A stretch of 64,000 nucleotides of DNA, from the NCBI RefSeq assembly GCF_000002985.6, contig NC_003280.10:13326501-13390500 (forward strand), read 5' to 3'. The notes below the pieces were generated by a model. The model was not told the origin of the DNA, did not search any database, and saw only the letters and a list, made by a program, of their open reading frames with translations. Position numbers and translations under genes: made by a program. Positions 1 to 11,015 of the stretch are shown one piece after another; within the stretch, counting starts at the first letter, position 1; each line of letters begins with the position of its first letter. The DNA is from Caenorhabditis elegans (lineage: Eukaryota > Nematoda > Chromadorea > Rhabditida > Rhabditidae).

Positions 1-33
1 ATTTTCTGCATGTGTTTCCAGGCAAAAACTCAC

Positions 34-3000
34 CCATCGGTGCTCCGGGACCAACGGGCCTCGGCATTCCAACAGCTCCAGGGAATGGTTGTCCAACTGG
101 TGGCGGTGGCATTCGCATTCCTTGATTCGGCGCCATTCGTTGTAATCGTGGATCCGGTGGAAACATTGGGAAGGCACCTGGAGGCATACCTCCAGGTGCC
201 ATTGCGCCTGGAGGCATTCGTCCGGGTGCAAATCGGCCGCCAAATGCTCCTGGATGACCACCCATCATTTCCATTCCCATTGGTGGTGGAGCAAACTGCA
301 AAATTTATGATTTTTCGGGTGTGAATTTGGTAAAAATCGGTTTAATTTGGTGGTGAAATTTGCAAAATTTCATTGAAAAAAAAGGATTTTAATGCAAAAT
401 TAAAGTGCAATTTGATAAATTTTGTTAAAATCGCGTTTTTCGTTTTTCTTGGGAGAATTTGGGTTAAAATAGGTTATTAATACAGAATTTCTGAAGAGTT
501 TTAAGTTTTAACAATTTAAAACTCTTCAGAAATTCTGTATTAATAACCGATTTTTCAAGAAAATTTGGTCAAAGTTGTTTGCCCAAAAAACCAATTTTTA
601 ACCAAATTCACCCAAGAAAACCGGAAATTTTGCTTTTTTTCGTGAAATTTTTTCCGATTTTTCAATAAAAACCGTGAAATTTTGCAACAGCAGCAAAAAC
701 GAATTTTACCTTGAAATTTTATAAATTAAAGATATTTTTTGACACTTTTTAGTAATAAATGCAAAAAAAATCAACAAAAATAGACTAAACATTGTAAAAA
801 CTGTAAAAACTAAGAGAAAAAATTAATTCGCTTGTCTTGTCCACGTGTAGTACAAAATTCACCGTAAATCGACATGCAGCAAACTGCGCCGCTGACGTAT
901 TTTTAGTTTTTTTCGCGAGATTTTGCTATTTTTCCAAAAACTTGTCGATTTTTGAAATTTCGTTTAAAAATTGAAAAAAAAAAATCGATAAGTTTTTGGA
1001 AAAATAGCAAAATCTTCTCGCGAAAAAAATTAAAAATACGTCAGCGGCGCAGTTTGCTGCATGTCGATTTACGGTGAATTTTGTACTACACGTGGACAAG
1101 TGCGAATTCATTTTTTCTCTTAGTTTTTACAGTTTTTACAATGTTTAGTCTATTTTTGTTGATTTTTTGCGCATTTATTACTAAAAAGTGTCAAAATCTC
1201 AATCTTTAATTTATAAAATTTCAAGGTAAAATTCGATTTTGCTGCTGCTGCAAAATTTCACGGTTTTTATTGAAAAATCGGAAAAAATTTCCGGTTTTCT
1301 TGGGTGAATTTGGTAAAAAATTGGTTTTTTGGGCAAACTTTGACCAAATTTTCTTGAAAAATCGGTTATTAATACAGAATTTCTGAAGAGTTTTAAATTA
1401 ATTGTTTTTCTGATGATAATTTGAATTAAGGCTTAAAATGGTGCAAAAATGAAATCAAATTTTTGGAAAATTCGAAATTTTGGTACAAGAATCAAGATAT
1501 CCCGGTTTTTATTGGAAAAATCGACACAAGTTTTCGGAAATTTTGCGAAAAAATTAAAAACTTTTTTTTGGGTGAATTTAGTTAAAAATCGGTTTTTTTG
1601 TTGGTAAAAATTGACGAATTTACTTGAAAAATAGGTTTTTAATGCAAAATTTAAGTAAAATTTGATAAATTTTGTTAAAATTGCGTTTTCATTTTTCTTG
1701 GGTGAATTTGGTTAAAAATAAGGTTTTTTGGGTGAAATTTGTTGTAAAATAGATGTTTTTATACAGAATGTCTGAAGATTTTTAATAAATTTCGTGTAAA
1801 AATTAAAAAAAAAAGGAAAAATCGACAAGTTCTCGGAAAAAAAGCGTTTTTCCTCGGTCAGTTTGAGTGAAAATTGGTTATTAATACAGAATTTCTGAAG
1901 ATTTTTAATAATGCAAAATTTATGGCTTTTATTGAAAAATCGGCACAAGTTTTGGAAAATTTGCAAAACTTCCGGTTTTCTTGGGTGAATTTGAGTTAAA
2001 AATTGATGTTTTTTTTTTGGGTAAAAATTGGCTAAATTCCTTGAAAAATTAGGTTTTCAATACAGAATCTCTGAATAATTTAATAAATTTCGTTTAAAAA
2101 TTTAAAAAAAAAGCAAAAATCTACAAATTTCGCGAAAAAAAGCGTTTTTCTTGGGTGAATTTGCTTAAAAATAGGTTTTTTTTTTTTGGCTAAAAATTGT
2201 CTAAACTCCTTGAAAAATAGGTTTTTAATACTGAATTTCTGAAAATTTTTAATAAATTTCGTTCAAAAATTGAAAAAAAAAATCAAAAATAGACAAGTTT
2301 TCGTCGGAAAAATAGCAAAATTTCGCGAAAAAAATGCGTTTTTCTGAGGTAAAATTAGAAAATTTTATTTTAAAAAAGGTTTTTAATACCGATATTTTTC
2401 GTTAAAAAATAAAAATTCTGCCAAAATTTGAATTTTTCCGCCAAAATTTCAATTTTTCAGTTAAAATTAAAATTTTCCTGTCAAAATTTGAATTTTTCAG
2501 CGCAAATTTGAATTTATCAGCCAAAATTTAAATTTTTGAGTAAAAACCAAATATTTCATTTGATTTTTGAGATTTATTTTCAGCTTTTGGGAATTTTCGC
2601 TTGAAAATTAATGTAATTTGGGGGAAAAAAATCGATTTTTGAACATTTTTCCGCTATAAATTCAAAAAACTGCACAAAAATCAATTTTCACGCTTAAAAA
2701 TTCGTATTTTTTGAATTTTCTTTTTTTTTAAATCAAACTAGTGAGAATTGGTTTTTAATCGATTTTTGTCATTTTTTCGTAAAATTCTGAAAATTCAGGT
2801 TTCCCAGTGCAATTTTCGTCAAAAATTCTAATTTTTCCTGGAGTTTTGATGCAAATTTCCAAAAAAAACTGACATGTCCATTCATTCCTGGTGGCATTCC
2901 GATCATCGCCTGTAAAAAATGAGAATTTTTCCAAAAATTTCAAATTTCCAGTCAAAAAAAAACCGCGTACCTCGTGGAAATATTTAGCCTCCGCCGAGAA

Positions 3001-4088
3001 CGGATCGCCTCCAGCATCCCGTCGTTCTGGTGCCGCCGAATAAAGATCCCAAAATAATAGCCACCATTCGAGTAGAAATGACTTATCCGAAAGTTTTGTG
3101 GAGTTTGCAGCGGCCAGTCCCGCCGCCGGATTCGTACTTAAAACCTCTTCTTTAAATGTTTCGGCGGTTTTTGAGGCGCCCGTTTGTTGGAGGTATTCGT
3201 AGATGTACGACGTTAGTCTGGAATTATAGAAAATTTGGAATTTTCGATTTTTTTTTTTTGGTTTTTTCGATGCAAAATTGAGTTTTCAGAGCATTTTTCA
3301 CTCAAAAAAAAAATATTTCCTCGTAATTCGACAAGCATCATACCGTGCCGCAGACTTGCAAAAACTTTCGCTTCGCCTCTTTTTTTTTTTCAAATTCACA
3401 GTAAATTTAGTAGAAACTATATAATTTTTTTCGGAGAAAATTTGAATTTTTCAGCCAAATTTTGATTTTTTCAGTCAAAATTTGAATTTTCCGGCAAAAA
3501 TTTTAAATTTTCAGCAAAAATTTGAATTTTTCCGCCAAAATTTGAATTTTTAAGCAAAATGTGAATTTTTCTGCCAAAAACTGAATGTTTCGGCAGAAAT
3601 TTGAATTTTCCGGCCAAAATTTGAATTTTTCAGCGCAAATTTGAATTTTTCCGCCAAAATTTGAATTTTTCGGCTAAAACTTGAATTTTTCAGCCAAAAT
3701 TTGAATTTTCAGCTAAAACTTGAATTTTTCAGCCAAATTTTGATTTTTTCAGTCAAAATCTGAATTTTCCGGCGAAAATTTTAAATTTTCAGCAAAAATC
3801 TGAATTTTCCGGCGAAAATTTTAAATTTTCAGCAAAAATTTGAATTTTTCCGCCAAAATTTAAATTTTTTTGCCAAATTTTGAATTTTTCATTTTTCTCC
3901 AGAAAATTCGCCAAAAAACGCACAAAACCCCATTTTTTTCCTCATTTCTCAACCCCGTACCTATCCCGGGCAGTCATCTCTGAAGCTAGCGATTGCTGCT
4001 GCTGCTGAATCACTTGAGGCGGCATTGACTGCTGCTGTATAGGACCCACACCCTGTGGTCCTCCAGGAGGGGGTCCGCCACCACGCGG
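34..4088 (-). CDS. sam-10: SSBP/SSDP-family transcription cofactor, partial (3' end outside window)
   Basis: Nuclear cofactor of the SSBP2/3/4 family, which binds and stabilises LIM-domain-binding protein (LDB); the worm gene is known for a role in presynaptic differentiation. Minus-strand exons, from the 5' end: 3961-4088, 2971-3217, 2874-2909 and 34-295, all joining in frame with GT/AG borders; the next exons lie below position 1. The first exon is Gln/Pro-rich and ends MTARDR. Exon 2971-3217 carries the LisH region (SYIYEYLQQTGASKTAETF) followed by the family signature WWLLFWDLYSAAPERRD. The last two exons are Met/Pro/Gly-rich, as expected for the SSBP middle part. The true start is uncertain: the acceptor TTGTTCCAG at 4089 implies trans-splicing or a further upstream exon. 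In-frame ATGs begin at 4025 and 3977. The family assignment is firm; the 5' end is not. Confidence 0.9.
513..1399. repeat. Long palindrome (foldback) in a sam-10 intron
   Basis: The segment starting AATTTAAAACTCTTCAG at 513 returns as its reverse complement ending at 1399, and the match continues inwards to a centre near 956-966, giving arms of about 440 bp with small differences. The outer part is also mirrored just upstream (about 475-505), making a second short inverted repeat. It lies wholly inside the sam-10 intron 296-2873, so the pre-mRNA could fold into a long hairpin. Confidence 0.85.
1400..2560. repeat. Degenerate AT-rich tandem repeat in a sam-10 intron
   Basis: Recurring phrases such as TTTTTCTTGGGTGAATTTGG, TTAATACAGAATTTCTGAA and AATAAATTTCGTT appear at irregular spacing (for example near 1753, 1883, 2062 and 2228). 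The same phrases form the ends of the 513-1399 palindrome. No coding signal is seen. Confidence 0.6.
3425..3895. repeat. Short tandem repeat, GCCAAAATTTGAATTTTTC unit
   Basis: A unit of roughly 18-20 bp is repeated with variation through most of the sam-10 intron 3218-3960. Related phrases also occur at 2400-2540 in the next intron. Confidence 0.75.
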
Positions 4089-4248
4089 CTGGAACAAAAA
4101 CGACTCGTCGGGGTGTTGAGTGTCCAGTTTCGAAACGGGGTCAGAGCTCTCGGAGAGCTTGTACGGACGGAGAGAAGAGGAATATAAATATTCTCAGAGA
4201 AAGAGCCGTCCTGTGCTGTGAGGATGTGTGTGGCTTGAAGGTTATAAG

Positions 4249-4270
4249 CTTCTTCTTCTTCTTCTTCTTT
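4249..4270. repeat. CTT trinucleotide microsatellite
   Basis: An uninterrupted run of CTT units just upstream of the sam-10 5' exon (GAA on the coding strand). The flanks 4089-4490 show no exon with an in-frame ATG that I can support. Confidence 0.8.
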
Positions 4271-4487
4271 TGATTTTTTTCGATATTGCTGATCCTTACA
4301 GCCTCATATTAATGAAATGTGCTCTGAAATATTGAAAAAATTGAATTTTTTATTATTATTTTCTTTATTAAACGGGAAAAAAACGGATGACGCATCGGAA
4401 ATTTACTGATAAGCTTTACACTGGAGTTTTTGAAAAAAAAAAGACTAAAATGGTCCTAAACGACAGAATTTGAGGGGGAAAAAAATT

Positions 4488-5090
4488 TAAAAATTGATTT
4501 TCAAAAAAAAATGCGCTGGGAAGTTAATTTTTCGATTAAAAAAAGTGAAAAATCCACATTTTAAATTTAAAAAAAAACAGTGTTTCTGCATTTTTATTTT
4601 GGAAAAAAATGAAAAATCTGTAAACGTTCAGAATTTTACTCGAAAAAAAGTGACAAAAAAAAATCATCAAAAAAATTATTTTAGACAAAAACCTTTTTTC
4701 TGCAATTTTTGTTCAAAAAATATTGAAAATCTGTAAATTTCCGAGATTTTAACTGAAAAGTCCATAAAACACTTTTTTTTAAAGTAAATTAATTTCTCTC
4801 TCTAAAAATGCAGAAAGGGGGGGGGGGGGTTTTCTAAAATTAAATTTTTTTAAATAAATTTTGAACAAAAATTGCAGAAAAAAGGTTTTTGTCTAAAATA
4901 ATTTTTTTGATGATGATTTTTGTCACATTTTTTCGAGTAAAATTCTGAACGTTTACAGATTTTTCACTTTTTCCCAAAATAAAAATGCAGAAACACTGTT
5001 TTTTTTTTATTTAAAATGTGGATTTTTCACTTTTTTCAATCGAAAAATTAATTTCCCAGTGCTTTTTTTTTGAAAATCAATTTTTTAAAA
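4488..5090. repeat. Inverted repeat upstream of sam-10, arms about 240 bp
   Basis: The left arm (about 4488-4735) and right arm (about 4855-5090) are reverse complements. Examples are CAGTGTTTCTGCATTTTTA on the left and its complement near 4985, and GACAAAAACCTTTTTTCTGC near 4683 and its complement near 4875. The 120-bp spacer holds a G homopolymer near 4820. There is no gene here. Confidence 0.8.
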
Positions 5091-5664
5091 ACATTTTGCG
5101 GTTTTTACAATAAAACCAAAATTCCGGAAAATTACAGATTTTTAAAAACTTTTTTCGCAAAAAAATGCCAAAAATTTTTGGGTTTCTGGTGTAAAATATC
5201 GCGATTTTCTCAATTTTTATTAATTTATCTTTTATTTTCCAGTAACTTTTCCCTGTCATAGCGGCCGAAAATAATTTTTTTTATTCAATTATTACCCTTT
5301 ATTTTGTATTTTGGCAGGTTATTTCGCGTTAATTCGGGTTATTTAGGTACATTTTAAGTGAAATCTACTCAAAATGTGCCTAAATAACTGAATTAACACG
5401 AAATAACCTGCCAAAATACAAAATAAAGGGTAATAATTGAATAAAAAATGATTTTCGGCCGCTATGACAGGGAAAAGTTGGGAAAATAAAAGATAAATTA
5501 ATAAAAATTGAGAAAATCGATATTTTACACCAGAAACCCAAAAATTTTTGGCTTTTTTTTGCGAAAAAAGTTTTTAAAAATCTGTAAGTTTCCGGAATTT
5601 TGGTTTTATTGTAAAACCCGCAAAATCTTTTTTAAAAATTGTCTAAAAATTGATTCTCAAAAAA
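5060..5664. repeat. Palindrome centred near 5362
   Basis: Arms of about 290 bp: the GGGTAATAATTGAATAAAAA side near 5430 mirrors the TTCAATTATTACCC side near 5285, and both flanks contain the CCAGAAACCCAAAAATTTTTG phrase in opposite orientation. It shares its left end with the 4488-5090 inverted repeat, and the right flank (about 5650-5690) carries a third partial copy of that shared segment, so the two foldbacks are compound. Confidence 0.8.
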
Positions 5665-5999
5665 AAATGCGAATGAAAAATAATTTTTTTTTTTAATGAA
5701 AAAATAAATTGCCCAAAATACAAAATAAAGAGTAATAATTGAATAAAAACTGATTTCCGACTACTTTAACGAGGAAAAGTTTGCAAAATTGAAGATTTCA
5801 GTTGAACTTGACCACATTTTTTTGGATTTTGAGTGGAAATAAGGTGGGAAATTGCGTTTTTTGCATTAACAAATTTCAAAAAATTCAGTTATCACAGCAA
5901 AATATAGATTTTTAAGCGGTTTTTAGCCGAAAATCACAAAAGCTGGTAACTTTTAAGGAAATTTCGCTAGTTTTCAATAAAAATTCGTTTTTTTTACTG

Positions 6000-6840
6000 A
6001 AAAAATACATTTTCTAGGGGAAAATTCGAAAAAACTGATTTTTAGCCGATAAATTATTATTAAAAATATGTTTTTTAAAACAGTTTTTCGTGATTTTTGC
6101 GAATTTTCACACTAAAAATCAGTCTTGACTACAGAAAACTGTGTTTTAAACGTATTATTCCGTTCAAAGCTCCAAGAGCAGTTAGATTATCGGCTAATTA
6201 GGATAGCTTTCGGTACTTGAAAGTGGAATTACTTGAAAATTTGTTTTTTATGTATTTTTATGGAAAAATCAATTTTTAACAATTTACAACGCTGCTGAAA
6301 TTTTGAATTTTCTCAATTTCTATGAAATTTCACACAGAAATTGAATTTGTTTCGGTTTTCACTCAGTTTTTCGGGTAAATTTCCGTATTTTTTCACGAAA
6401 AATTCAAATTTTGACTGGAAAATTCAAATTTTGGCAGAAGTTGCATTTTTTCCTTTGAAACAACCGAGCTTATAATTTAAGATCTTTCAGGTGGTTTTTT
6501 TAGGCAAAAATCATTTTAAAAAACTGATTCACAAGTTGAAAACTGACAATTTTAAAGAGAAAATTGATTTTTGGCAAAATTTCGTAGAATTTCGCTACTT
6601 TTCAATGATAAATTTGCTTTTTAGAGAAAAAACTGACATTCAGCCAATAAATTACCAAAAAAAAAACCGTTTTTTAAACATTTTTCCCCCGATTTTTTGA
6701 GAATTTTCACGTTCAAAATGAGTTTTGACTATAGAAAACTTGTTTAGAACATATAATTCCCTATAATTCCGTAAGAAGCTCCAAGAGCAGTTAGATTATA
6801 GGCTAATTAGATGAATTTCGGTACTTGAAAATGTGGGGAG
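6000..6840. repeat. Diverged direct repeat (about 240 bp, offset near 600 bp)
   Basis: The stretch around 6060-6240 recurs at about 6650-6835, including GCTCCAAGAGCAGTTAGATT, GGCTAATTAG and TTCGGTACTTGAAA. Between and around them (5670-6000, 6840-7255) the DNA is AT-rich intergenic sequence in which I see no gene. Confidence 0.65.
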
Positions 6841-7256
6841 AAAAGACCATATGGCCAAGTGTTTTGGGGTAAGGCCATGTAAATTGGCACGATAACGACC
6901 CCAAAACCCAATTTTTTCCGAATTTTAACGAAATATTAGGTTAAAAACGTAGTTTTTTTCAAAAAAAAACCATTTCCGCCGCATAAAAATCGATAAAAAT
7001 GAGGTGGGTAATGTGTACTGTACTGTTCTGTGAGGAGAGCGCCAGTCGATTAAAGTAAACAATGGGGGAGGAAGTGAGGTAGAGAAGTGTGATGATCGGC
7101 GCCGCGTGGTGATAAAAAAAATAGTAGGTGGTGCAGAGAGTTCAATTTTTGAAAAATTTTAATTTTTTAAATGATTTTTTACAAAAAAAATCAACAAAAA
7201 CAATGAAAAAATCATGAAAAAAGCTCGAAAAACACGAAAAAAAAAATTAAAAAATT

Positions 7257-7335
7257 CGCGCTAAACAACACGCGCTACGATTCTCCGTAAAAACTCCGAA
7301 CTAACGGAGCATCGTAACACGTGCTGTTTAGCGTG
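7257..7335. repeat. Imperfect hairpin, CGCTAAACAACACG arms
   Basis: CGCGCTAAACAACACGCGCT at the left is mirrored by GTGCTGTTTAGCGTG at the right, with a small loop near 7295. This looks like a small dispersed foldback repeat. Confidence 0.7.
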
Positions 7336-7528
7336 AAATTTCAATCAATAATAAATTTTTGATTTTCGACCGGAAAAAGTTGATTTTGCACGGATTTTAG
7401 CAGGGAAAATTTTTGGGAACTTGTTGAAATTCTAAATTTTTCGAATTTTGGGGGCTGTGAATAATATTCAGTTTTTTTCACAGAAAAATCAAGACTTCCC
7501 ATATAAGACGTGTGCAAAAATGATAAAA

Positions 7529-7578
7529 TGGGTCTCGCCACGCGTACACCGAGTTACAGTACCGCGTGGCGAGACCCA
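7529..7578. repeat. Perfect short hairpin, TGGGTCTCGCCACGCG stem
   Basis: A stem of about 18 bp (TGGGTCTCGCCACGCG and flanking pairs) closes a short loop. The stem is much more GC-rich than its surroundings. The shape is that of a processed palindromic repeat end, not a bacterial-style terminator. Confidence 0.75.
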
Positions 7579-7663
7579 ATTGGCAAAAATTCGAATTTTT
7601 TAGACGGCTACCTAATAATTTAAATTGCAATTTTGTGATTTTTGATGAGAATTTATGTCTAAA

Positions 7664-8405
7664 ACAGCTGTCCCATTTCGGTTTGATCTACATTGATCTA
7701 CAAAAAAGGCGGGAGAAGATCTTTTCGAGCCGCAGAGTTCTCAACTGATTTGGTATGGTTTGACGTCACATATTTTTGAGCAAAAAAATTCCCGCATTTT
7801 TTGGAGATAAAACCGTGATGGGACAGCCTGGCGCCAAGTGCTTGATCTGCGTAGATCTACAAAAACGCGGGAAAAGTGACGCAGAGTTTTGAACTGATTT
7901 TGCATAAAAATTCCCGCATTTTTTGTAGATCAAACCGTTATGGGACAGCCTGGTGCCACGTGCTTGATCTACGCAGATCTACAAAAATGCGGGAAAAGTG
8001 ACACAGAGTTCTCAACTGATTTTGCATAAAAATTCCCGCATTTTTTGGAGATCAAACCGTGATGGGACAGCCTGGCACCACTTGCTTGATCTACGTAGAT
8101 CTACAAAAATGCGGGAAAAGTGACACAACTGATTTTGCATAAAAATTCCCGCTTTTTTTGTAGATCAAACCGTTATGGGACAGCCTGGTGCCACGTGCTT
8201 GATCTACGTAGATCTACAAAAATGCGGGAAAAGTGACACAGAGTTCTCAACTGATTTTGCATAAAAATTCCCGCATTTTTTGGAGATCAAACCGTGATGG
8301 GACAGCCTGGCACCACTTGCTTGATCTACGTAGATCTACAAAAATGCGGGAAAAGTGACACAACTGATTTTGCATAAAAATTCCCGCATTTTCTGTAGAT
8401 CAAAC
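7664..8405. repeat. Tandemly repeated fragments of a dispersed TIR-type element
   Basis: Phrases TTGATCTACGTAGATCTAC, AAAATGCGGGAAAAGTGACA, CATAAAAATTCCCGCATTTT and AAACCGTTATGGGACAGCCTG recur about every 120-250 bp. Complete-looking copies of the same consensus occur elsewhere in the window (9460-9605, 14505-14665, 31925-32075, 32310-32430). Here the element has become a local tandem array, with a longer period that alternates GTTATGGGAC and GTGATGGGAC versions. Confidence 0.8.
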
Positions 8406-8439
8406 CGTTAAACCTAGGAAAAGCTACTTTTCAACAGAA

Positions 8440-9331
8440 AACCCTGTCTACACCTAATTAGCACAGCAAAATACACCTCTGCGTGAAGTTGTGTGTGGAA
8501 GTGAACATCGGAGGGCTAGGAACAGCGCGAAAAAAAAATCTGTGGTGCCTAGGTAGAGAGGAGGAGACGCAGAGGTGAAAAAAGGCGTCTGTAAGCTAGG
8601 AGGCCGCCGGGAGGGATGATGATGATGACAATTGAAACGAGGGCGGGATACCCAAGCTACTACTCCTTCGACCAGCCAAGAAAGGCCCTCTCTCGGAAGA
8701 TGATGGTGTGTGTGTGTGTGTGGAATGAACAAGAGAGGATTGTACGAGGAGAGAGAGAGAGAGAGGGAGGGAGAGACTCAGAGAAACACAGAGAAACGCA
8801 GAGAGACGCAGACAACGTGTGGAGTATATCCCTCTGTAGACAGGCGAAGAGGGAGCTATAGAGAGCCGGAGAAAAGGAGGAAGAAGCGGCGGGCGGGAGG
8901 AGATCACCCCGTATGACGCAGAGAGGTTAGAGAAGGTCGGGTGAGAAGACATGCATTGTTGGACACAGAGACCCCCCTCTACCTCCTCCGTTTCCCTCTG
9001 TATGCATACTGACACACACACAGCAGCATCGGCCGCCTCACCACTGACCCCTACAGCTGGCAAGCAGCCAACTAAGAGAACGCACCACCACACTACTCTG
9101 GTAATATCTGCGTGTCTCTCGACAATCGATTGGAATGAGAGGCAGAGGAGGACGGAGGGAGGGTTGTGTGTGATGCGCCGACGCTCTCGTTTAACAATAG
9201 CCCTGCGCAGAACTGGGGGTCTCGCGCCGCGCGACCGCGACCTTATTTACTGTGAAGCTCTGTGGCCGACCGACTTTAGCAGGTCACAACAATACTGTGT
9301 TGTGGACGAGATACGAGGAGAGATAGATACT
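8440..9331. other. GC- and purine-rich low-complexity block, possible promoter or 5' UTR region
   Basis: Base composition changes abruptly from AT-rich to a GA/GT-rich block with a (GT)n run at 8707-8720, (GA)n at 8750-8765 and many GACGCAGAG-type words. Several long open frames exist on both strands, but all read as Ser/Leu- or Arg/Glu-rich translations of simple sequence with no conserved domain. It lies between the divergent sam-10 (minus) and mrpl-20 (plus), so it could hold regulatory sequence or an upstream non-coding exon of sam-10. This is inference only. Confidence 0.35.
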
Positions 9332-10135
9332 GGATAGTTGGGGATCCTTGCTGGCTGGCTGGCTGGGGGTCAGGGATGTTTGAGGAAATGATCGGAAAGA
9401 GCAACGAAACCGACTTTTTTTTAGGAGAACACGTGGAGTCAGAAAGTCCAATTTTGATTTGATCTTCGAAAATGCGGGAGAAGAGACGACGCAGACATTT
9501 CATGTGATTTCGCATTGTTAAGAGCGTGCAACGTCACATTTTCCTGGGGGAAAAATTCCCGCATTTTTTTTGTAGATCAAATTGTATTGAGACAGCCTGA
9601 CACCATGTGGGAGCACAGAATGGCTCGCAGAATATCTCGCGGAGAAAACTACAGTAATTCTTTGAATCTGTGGTTGGCCGATTTTTCCGGCAAATCGGAA
9701 AATTGCCGGAATTGAATATTTCCGGCAAATTGCCGGTTTGCAAAATTACCGGAATTTCTTATTTTGGGCATATCGCAATTTGCCGGTTTGCCGGAAATTT
9801 TAATTTTCGGCATATCGCAATTTGCCGGTTTGCCAGAACTTTCAATTTTGGCAAATTGCCGGTTTGCAGATTTGCCAGAAATTTCTAATTTGGCCAAAAT
9901 GCCGGTTTGCCGGAAATTTTCATTTTGGGCAAATTCCCGATTTACCGGAAATTTTAATTTTCAGCATATCGCAATTTGCCGGAAATAATTGATAGTTGGG
10001 GATCCTTGCTGGCTGGCTGACTGGGGGTCAGGGATGTTTGAGGAAATGATCGGAAAGAGCAACGAAACCGACTTTTTTTTTGGGGGCACAGAATGGCTCG
10101 CAGAATATCTCGTTGCGAAAACTACAGTAGCCATT
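9332..10135. repeat. Local segmental duplication (copies at 9332-9425 and 9990-10084)
   Basis: GATAGTTGGGGATCCTTGCT through AACGAAACCGACTTTTTTTT is present twice, almost identical, about 658 bp apart. A second shared piece, AGAATGGCTCGCAGAATATC, follows each copy (9617 and 10090) but at different distances. An event after the duplication therefore removed or added sequence between the two pieces. Confidence 0.8.
9460..9605. repeat. Single copy of the GATCTAC/GCGGGA TIR-type repeat
   Basis: Contains AAAATGCGGGAGAAGAGACG, a CATGTGATTTCGCATTGTTAAG middle region and TTCCCGCATTTT...GTAGATCAA at the right, the same order as the elements at 14505 and 31925. No transposase is encoded. Confidence 0.7.
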
Positions 10136-11015
10136 TAAATGACTACTGTAGCGCTTGTGTCGATTTACGGGGGGGGGGGGGGGCTCGAGATACTTGCTGA
10201 TGAGGGATGTTCCAGTTGAAGAAAAGATCAGAAATATTCAATTTGGGCAAATTGCCGGTTTGTAGATTTCCCGGAAATTTTGATTTTTGGCAAATTGCCG
10301 GTTTGCAGATTTGCCAGAAATTCTCATTTTCGGCAATTTGCCGGTTTGCCAGAAATTTCCAATTTTGGCAAATTGCCGGTTTGAAGAGTTGCCAGAAATT
10401 TCGAATTTGGGCACATTGCCGGTTTGCCGATTTGCCAGAAATTTTCAATTCCGGCAATTTATCAGAAATTTCCAATTTGGGCGAATTTCCGGTTTGCAGA
10501 TTTGCCAGAAATTTCCAATTTGGGCAAATTGCCGGTTTGCCAGAAATTTCCAATTTGGGCAAATTGCCGGTTTGCAGATTTCCCGGAAATTTTGATTTTT
10601 GGCAAATTGCCGGTTTGCAGATTTGCCGGAAATTCTCATTTTCGGCAATTTGCCGGTTTGCCAGAAATTTCCAATTTTGGCAAATTGCCGGTTTGCAGAT
10701 TTCCCGGAAATTTTGATTTTTGGCAAATTGCCGGTTTGCAGAGTTGCCAGAAATTTTGACTTTCGGCGAATTGCCGGTTTGCCAGAAATTTCCAATTTGG
10801 GCAAATTGCCGGTTTGCAGATTTGCCAGAAATTCTCATTTTCGGCAATTTGCCGGTTTGCCAGAAATTTCCAATTTGGGCGAATTGCCGGTTTGCCGATT
10901 TGCCAGCAATTTTCAATTTGCTAGATTTGCCAGAAATTCTCATTTTCGAGAATTTGCCGGTTTGCAGAATTGACAGAAATTTTCAATGACGGCAACTTGC
11001 CGGTTTGCAGATTTT
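9670..11015. repeat. TTGCCGG minisatellite (two blocks)
   Basis: GGCAAATTGCCGGTTTGC and GCCAGAAATTTCCAATTTGG alternate throughout 9670-9985 and 10240-11015, in units of about 40-60 bp. Open frames run through it on both strands because the units are often multiples of three; the predicted products are pure repeat and are not called as genes. Other copies of this family are at 23985-24290, 54480-55710, 56430-56570, 61395-61745 and 62515-62640. Confidence 0.85.

Noticed and set aside
7529..7578. GC-rich hairpin as a Rho-independent terminator or riboswitch
   Set aside because: Nematode nuclear DNA does not use these; the same stem words recur in dispersed worm foldback repeats.
8596..9093. 165-codon Ser/Leu-rich frame on the minus strand
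   Set aside because: Translation of (GT)n/(GA)n simple sequence; overlapping open frames exist on both strands and no family similarity is seen.
10143..10943. 266-codon open frame on the minus strand, the longest in the window
   Set aside because: It lies wholly in the TTGCCGG minisatellite; the protein is a repeat of short words (CKPAICQNWKF type), the opposite strand is equally open, and there is no domain or splice context.
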